DNA of 64,000 nucleotides from positions 2,417,501-2,481,500 of the forward strand of contig NC_064035.1 of the NCBI RefSeq assembly GCF_932526225.1, in the 5' to 3' direction. Positions 59,464-64,000 of the stretch are shown here, piece by piece. The notes beneath the pieces are model-generated. The model was given only the letters and a program-made list of their open reading frames with translations. It did not search any database and was not told the origin of the DNA. Source of the DNA: Nematostella vectensis. Lineage: Eukaryota; Cnidaria; Anthozoa; Actiniaria; Edwardsiidae. Position 1 is the stretch's first letter, and every line of letters starts with the position of its first letter. A program made the position numbers and the translations under genes.

Positions 59464-62400
59464 TCATCTTAAATGATCACTTGTTGGCAAACGCATAGTG
59501 TCTCTATCACGATTCCTTTTCCTGAAAAAGTTCTTTCCAAACTCATAAGTGCTTATCATGATTGCACAAGCTGGCGGAACCTTCACCAAGCGGGGTGTTA
59601 TGCCTGTAAAGGAAAGAAAAGCTAAAAAAAGGACACAGACAAAGAGAAACTTAAAATACAGATAAATGGAAGGGTGAATGATATACCTGTAAACAGACTT
59701 GAAAACCCTTTTTCTTTGTACAATTTGGCAATTATTGACGCTGTGGATGATATATTTTTCCCAGGTTCTGGAATAAACCATAAACAGTGATTGGATTGTC
59801 TGCTTAAGTTGAGATAGTACGGAAATATTCTTGTGATTGAAGCTACAACAAGGTTATAACTTACTGAAATCCATTTCCCCAAGTTCAATTTGCCGATGTG
59901 TCTTCACAACATCAAATGGCTGGGTGATAAGAGCAGCAAACTAAGAGAGAGAAAACGTTGATTTATGAATACATTTTGTACCTGTTTGTTCTGAAATGAA
60001 TTAAGTGGAAAATAGACATTAGCATGCTCTACTTACAAGTCCTGAGATGGCTCCTGATAAGAAATGGGTCCCAAACCCAGGGTCATGGGTCTGGCTTTTT
60101 ACAAACTCATAGCCAAACCAGTAAAATGCTGTAAATCAAATTAAACACTCACAAAGATGGTTTACCTTTCAAACATGATACAGGTCGTTACATCTGTTAA
60201 GTAACTCCAGTTCTAGTTTTGGTGGCACATTGTTCTGTGCTTTGATAGTATGGATATTATGGCCATACAACCAACAAAAAGTGGGTGGCAATCTTTTTTT
60301 AGAGAGTGATCTTGTTAAAAACCAGTTAGATGAGTGTTATGCTAACTACCCAGATTTGATCATCTTCATCAACACTGTCTCGTATGTTTGTTTCATTGTC
60401 AAACAGTAGGCTGTAAGTGCACATGTTGTGATTGCACTGTACATGTGCATATGGCAATACAAGAACTGGTTTACAGATCTACAGGTCTCTATTAAGTTTC
60501 ATGTAATGATAATGACAGACCTGAAAAAGGCAGATCTCTCAGCAAAGTCGGGCCAAGGCCTTGCCAGAGGGATAACACACCCTCCTGCTGCACAGCTGCT
60601 CTGATGACGATATCTAATTCTACAACACAACACAAAGTACATGATCAATCCCTGAAGTACATTTGTAATCTGCTTCATTGCTGTTCTGATGACGGTATCT
60701 AATTCTACAACACAACACAAAGGACATGATCCATCCCTGAAGTACATGATCAATCTCTATTCATTGCTGCTCTGATGGCTGTATTTAATTCTACAACACA
60801 ACAAAAAGCTGCTATATTCAACTGTTATAGCTTTCTCCCTTGAACAATACGGGCTTGGAACGCTCTTCCAGCTGCCATCAGGAATGCACCTAATTTTAAT
60901 GACTTTTTAATGCAGCACCTTGCTGCTAACATTATTATTTAATGTTTACTATTTTTTGTTAATCTTATTTTAATGATGGTGAATACCTTTTTGTCTGACA
61001 AATAATAGAAGCAGAAGTACATTATCAATCCCTGAAGTACATTTTAAATCTGCTTCATTGCTGTTCTGATGACAGTATCTAACTCTATAACAAGAGATGT
61101 AAAGCTGTGCAACCTTTATATCTGTAGCCACTTCTTGACTGAAGTTTCGTTCTTATCATCTCAATTGGTGAAATCACGGTTACTGATATTGCTGCAAACA
61201 AACATGACAATTAGAATATCAAAATAGTCATGATAACTTGAAATAAATCCATCTATAATAACAGACAGAGAAACTTAGTACTTACTTCTTGCTGTTATAC
61301 CAGCGAGCATTGGAGACCATAAATTTGTTTCATTATTTTTAAATCCATAAGAAATCTTAAGTTGATCGTAAAGGGTGAAGTATATCACAGTATTTGGAAC
61401 TGCCATAACCCTATAACAATACAAATAAGAAGAGCAGTATAACCAAATAGAAAAGATATAACCGGTTACAAGTTTTCATGAAGCAAAAAGTACAAATGTA
61501 CGACTCACATTGTGGGAGGCAAACCTCGCCATAACGAGGACAAGCCTTCATACCGAGGGATCTTTATCAGGGCGTCCTACAAGAGGAAAAGTCATCCATA
61601 CAGATCTATGTACAAATTATAGCCAGCCTTCACTTGATGATAATGTTAGCCCTACTGCTAATCTTAGAATGGTCTTTAACATTAAAAGACAAACTTCAAT
61701 AAACTTGTGTGGATGTTGTAAACCAAACACTTGGTTTTCCCATTGCTTGGCAATTTTCATTTGAAAATACTGAAATGGATATATATATACAAACTCAGAA
61801 AAATCTTCAACCGGAACACAATCAAAATCAGTTATAGCTGCATGAGCAACACCAAGCAGATAATTGACAGCCACAACAGACCCATAATCCCCTCATCAAT
61901 AACAACCGAAGATGCCCCTACCAAGCCTTGTTATGCAACAGCTGAACTATTTAATTTCATCATAACAGCCATTCAAATTCCGCGCCCTATTTTTATGTTA
62001 ATTTTATACATAGATAGTATATAAGTGATGGTAGTAATATATTCTTAATAAATCTCCTGATGAGTGGGCAATCACGAAACAGGCTTGTAGGGATGAAACA
62101 AACTACCGTTTCATCATATATATATATATCCAGTTTAAGGGATTGTGAGCTTGCCAATTCTCAAAAAGAGAGAGAAATGACGAGTTACAGTTTATCTCTA
62201 TAATGCTAATTGACTTTTGATTAAGCAATTCTTTTACAGCAAGTCTTTTCAAAGCAAGTCTTTTACAGAATGATAAGCACTTTACATACAACTGATATAT
62301 GTGCAGGAAACAGCTGAAACCCTCAAGCATGTACAAAAAAAAAAACGTAAATGCACTCTGGTATAAGAGACAGTGTATAACCGAACAGGCTACTTACAAT

Positions 62401-63435
62401 AGAGGACGTGATGTATAATCGAACAGGCTACTTACGATAGAGGACGTGAAAGGTGGATGAGGAGGGTGGGGGTAGGGCCGATATGGAGAACCGAGAGCGT
62501 TACATAAACACAGGTGGTCCATTAGGCCATTACAGAAAATATAACATCGATCTAGAGAAAAACAACAATCATAAATTTGATGAGAATATCCTGTTTTTTA
62601 TTCCTAAATTTATATTCCTATTCCTATTCATCAATAACAATGTTCACCATTACGCGCCCGTCTTGTATCACAAGACCATAGTGTAGAGTTCCTTCATTCA
62701 CCACAAAGCATTCACCACAAAGCATTCACCACAAAGCATTCACCACAAAGCATTCACCACAAAGCATTCACCACAAAGCATTCACCACAAAGCATTCACC
62801 ACAAAGCATTCACCACAAAGCATTCACCACAAAGCATTCACCACAAAGCATTCACCACAAAGCAATCACCACAAAGCATTCACCACAAAGCATTCACCAC
62901 AAAGCATTCACCACAAAGCATTCACCACAAAGCATTCACCACAAAGCATTCACCACAAAGCATTCACCACAAAGCAATCACCACAAAGCATTCACCACAA
63001 AGCATTCACCACAAAGCATTCACCACAAAGCAATCACCACAAAGCATTCACCACAAAGCAATCACCACAAAGCAATCACCACAAAGCATTCACCACAAAG
63101 CATTCACCACAAAGCATTCACCACAAAGCATTCACTTATAGAGGGGCCTAATTAAGTGCAGCTTTTAGTAATTTCAAAACAAAAAACATTGACAAAGTGT
63201 CTTTGAAGGTATTGCCTATAAATATTTTAGCATATAATAAATAAAAAAAATGTGTACACAACAGAACATAGTTCATAAGTGTTACCCATTACAATAAAAG
63301 GTAAGATTTAATTATAACAGCAACAAAAAGAAATGAAATTGTGGAAATCTTATTCACCATGGATTATGTACTCACTTGATGGTGTTCCCTTGGCTTGAGC
63401 TTGTAATCGGTTCTTAACCACATCAAGAGGAGTAG
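59464..63435 (-). CDS. SLC25A40: SLC25A39/40-type mitochondrial carrier, N-terminus missing
   Basis: Ten exons join in phase: 63376-63435, 62436-62551, 61509-61576, 61286-61410, 61114-61191, 60521-60619, 60037-60128, 59865-59940, 59687-59767, 59464-59603 (TGA 59464-59466), about 310 aa. All three carrier signatures are present: [16 protein letters not shown] and PFDVVKTH. Other landmarks are the long matrix loop [43 protein letters not shown] and the closing [17 protein letters not shown], which match SLC25A40 and SLC25A39. These proteins import glutathione into mitochondria. SLC25A40 is favoured over SLC25A39 because of the NGLMDHLC loop, but one cnidarian gene may be ancestral to both. Human SLC25A40 is 338 aa; the first 25-30 residues lie beyond the right edge or in an exon I did not find. 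The intron at 62552-63375 holds the 14-bp array. Confidence 0.94.
60675..61092 (-). repeat. SLC25A40: three partial copies of an SLC25A40 exon start and its acceptor
   Basis: The real exon (60521-60619) begins after GTTGTAG with AATTAGATATCGTCATCAGA. Copies of this acceptor plus about 25-30 exon bases lie upstream in the same intron at about 60675-60715, 60762-60800 and 61052-61092, with ACATGATCAATCCCTGAAGT spacers repeated alongside. Some copies keep the reading frame for a few codons (ELDTVIRTA). They are potential decoy 3' splice sites. Confidence 0.75.
60815..60990 (+). mobile_element. 3' end of a non-LTR (LINE) retrotransposon
   Basis: On the plus strand 60826-60942 reads YSFLP, a stop, then [20 protein letters not shown]... 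to TAA at 60940-60942. The (R)TIRxWNxLPxxI motif and short tail are typical of the C-terminus of CR1/L2/Jockey-type reverse transcriptase proteins. The internal TGA and the truncation show a dead fragment. It lies in antisense orientation in an intron of the carrier gene. Confidence 0.65.
62375..62450 (-). repeat. SLC25A40: 38-bp duplication covering an SLC25A40 splice donor
   Basis: GTATAAYCGAACAGGCTACT plus TACRATAGAGGACGTGAT occurs twice (from 62375 and from 62413). On the gene's strand both copies contain CTCTATY|GTAAGTAG. The true donor is at 62434-62435; the second potential donor lies 38 bp downstream in the intron. Using it would add 38 bases and shift the frame. Confidence 0.8.
62690..63136. 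repeat. 14-bp satellite, about 31 units
   Basis: CATTCACCACAAAG repeats about 31 times with a single recurrent variant (CAATCACC in place of CATTCACC), in an intron of the SLC25A40-like gene. Very low divergence indicates recent expansion. Confidence 0.95.
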
Positions 63436-64000
63436 CTACGAGGAATAACATTATGCAATGAAACATGTATAGGCAGCACTTTTAATTGGGATTTCTGTGG
63501 GATCCAGATTTTAAGTTTCAGGGTCAATACTAACTCTTAAACTTTGACTTTATTAGGTTCTTAGCCTCTAAGATGGTAATGTTGGCGGCAACACCGGTTA
63601 CCCCCGCTCATGGCATCCTAGATCTACTAGTTTTCTGAACCCTGCTACAATCTTAAATCACTAAGAAATGCTATTCTATGCTATTTTAGACCCTCTACAT
63701 TCTTCCCATCACCTCTGTGTTTAAAAGGTAAAAAAAAATGATGATGGCCTAACTTTGATGTGCTCAATGCATCAACTAATTGATTCAAAATTGAACCTCA
63801 CACATTTACCTTTCCAACAATGCCTTTAAATCAGTACATTTTAAAAATGTGTTATATCCCTGCTTGACAAACAGTTTGCTTGAAAAAACCCATATAAAAC
63901 GAAACATGCCCCTCTACTAAGGTTGGGGTAAATTACTGAGGCCTATTTTCTCCAAGAGGTCCTCCAAGTGAATGGTCCATTGAGCATCGCTAAAGTGATT
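63436..64000 (-). other. right edge, no exon identified
   Basis: AT-rich sequence upstream of the PLDVVK exon of the carrier gene. The first coding exon was not recognised here and may lie beyond the window. Confidence 0.45.

Overview
The window looks like nuclear DNA of an intron-rich metazoan. Three genes are recognisable from vertebrate-like exon structure and protein motifs: RECK (complete), ZSWIM2 (all but its N-terminal exon) and a SLC25A39/40-type mitochondrial carrier (all but its N-terminus). The short introns, low GC content, conserved exon structure and many small MITE-like elements fit an anthozoan cnidarian such as a sea anemone. That organism call is inference, not proof.

Layout. 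1-1335: degenerate 3' end of a Ty3/gypsy-type retrotransposon with its 3' LTR. 1738-6495 (+): last three exons of a gene with an RWD-like C-terminus; its introns hold a 45-bp minisatellite, a foldback element and a (GAT)n tract. 9273-22766 (-): RECK in 25 phase-consistent exons, 907 aa, with a 20/21-bp minisatellite in intron 13 and a CCAAT-rich upstream region. 26745-29200: 36-bp minisatellite. 29900-35379 (-): ZSWIM2 (SWIM, RING, ZZ, RING), with a 58-bp array whose units each carry a 5' splice-site-like sequence. 37870-40018 (-): possible small three-exon gene of unknown identity. 40620-41965: 30-bp array with a TATATAA in nearly every unit. 42177-44149: MITEs. 45610-47156 (-): 3' end of a collagen-like gene with an unrecognised C-terminal domain. 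49427-58360: recent tandem duplication of a 3.9-kb block, each copy followed by a 61-bp satellite array (about 16 and 35 units). 59464-63435 (-): SLC25A40-like mitochondrial carrier with a 14-bp array in an intron.

The window is unusually rich in tandem arrays, about 12 kb or roughly a fifth of its length. The most interesting pattern is that several repeats copy exon-intron boundaries. In ZSWIM2 a 5' splice-site region is expanded to about 26 units next to the real donor. In the carrier gene an acceptor with the start of its exon is copied three times, and a donor region is duplicated. In the RWD gene an acceptor-like segment is repeated upstream of the exon. No bacterial-style operon, CRISPR array, or convincing tRNA or rRNA gene was seen.

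The genes do not form a pathway. RECK is a GPI-anchored protease inhibitor and Wnt7 co-receptor component, ZSWIM2 is an E3 ubiquitin ligase, and SLC25A39/40 proteins import glutathione into mitochondria. All roles are taken from the families, not shown here.
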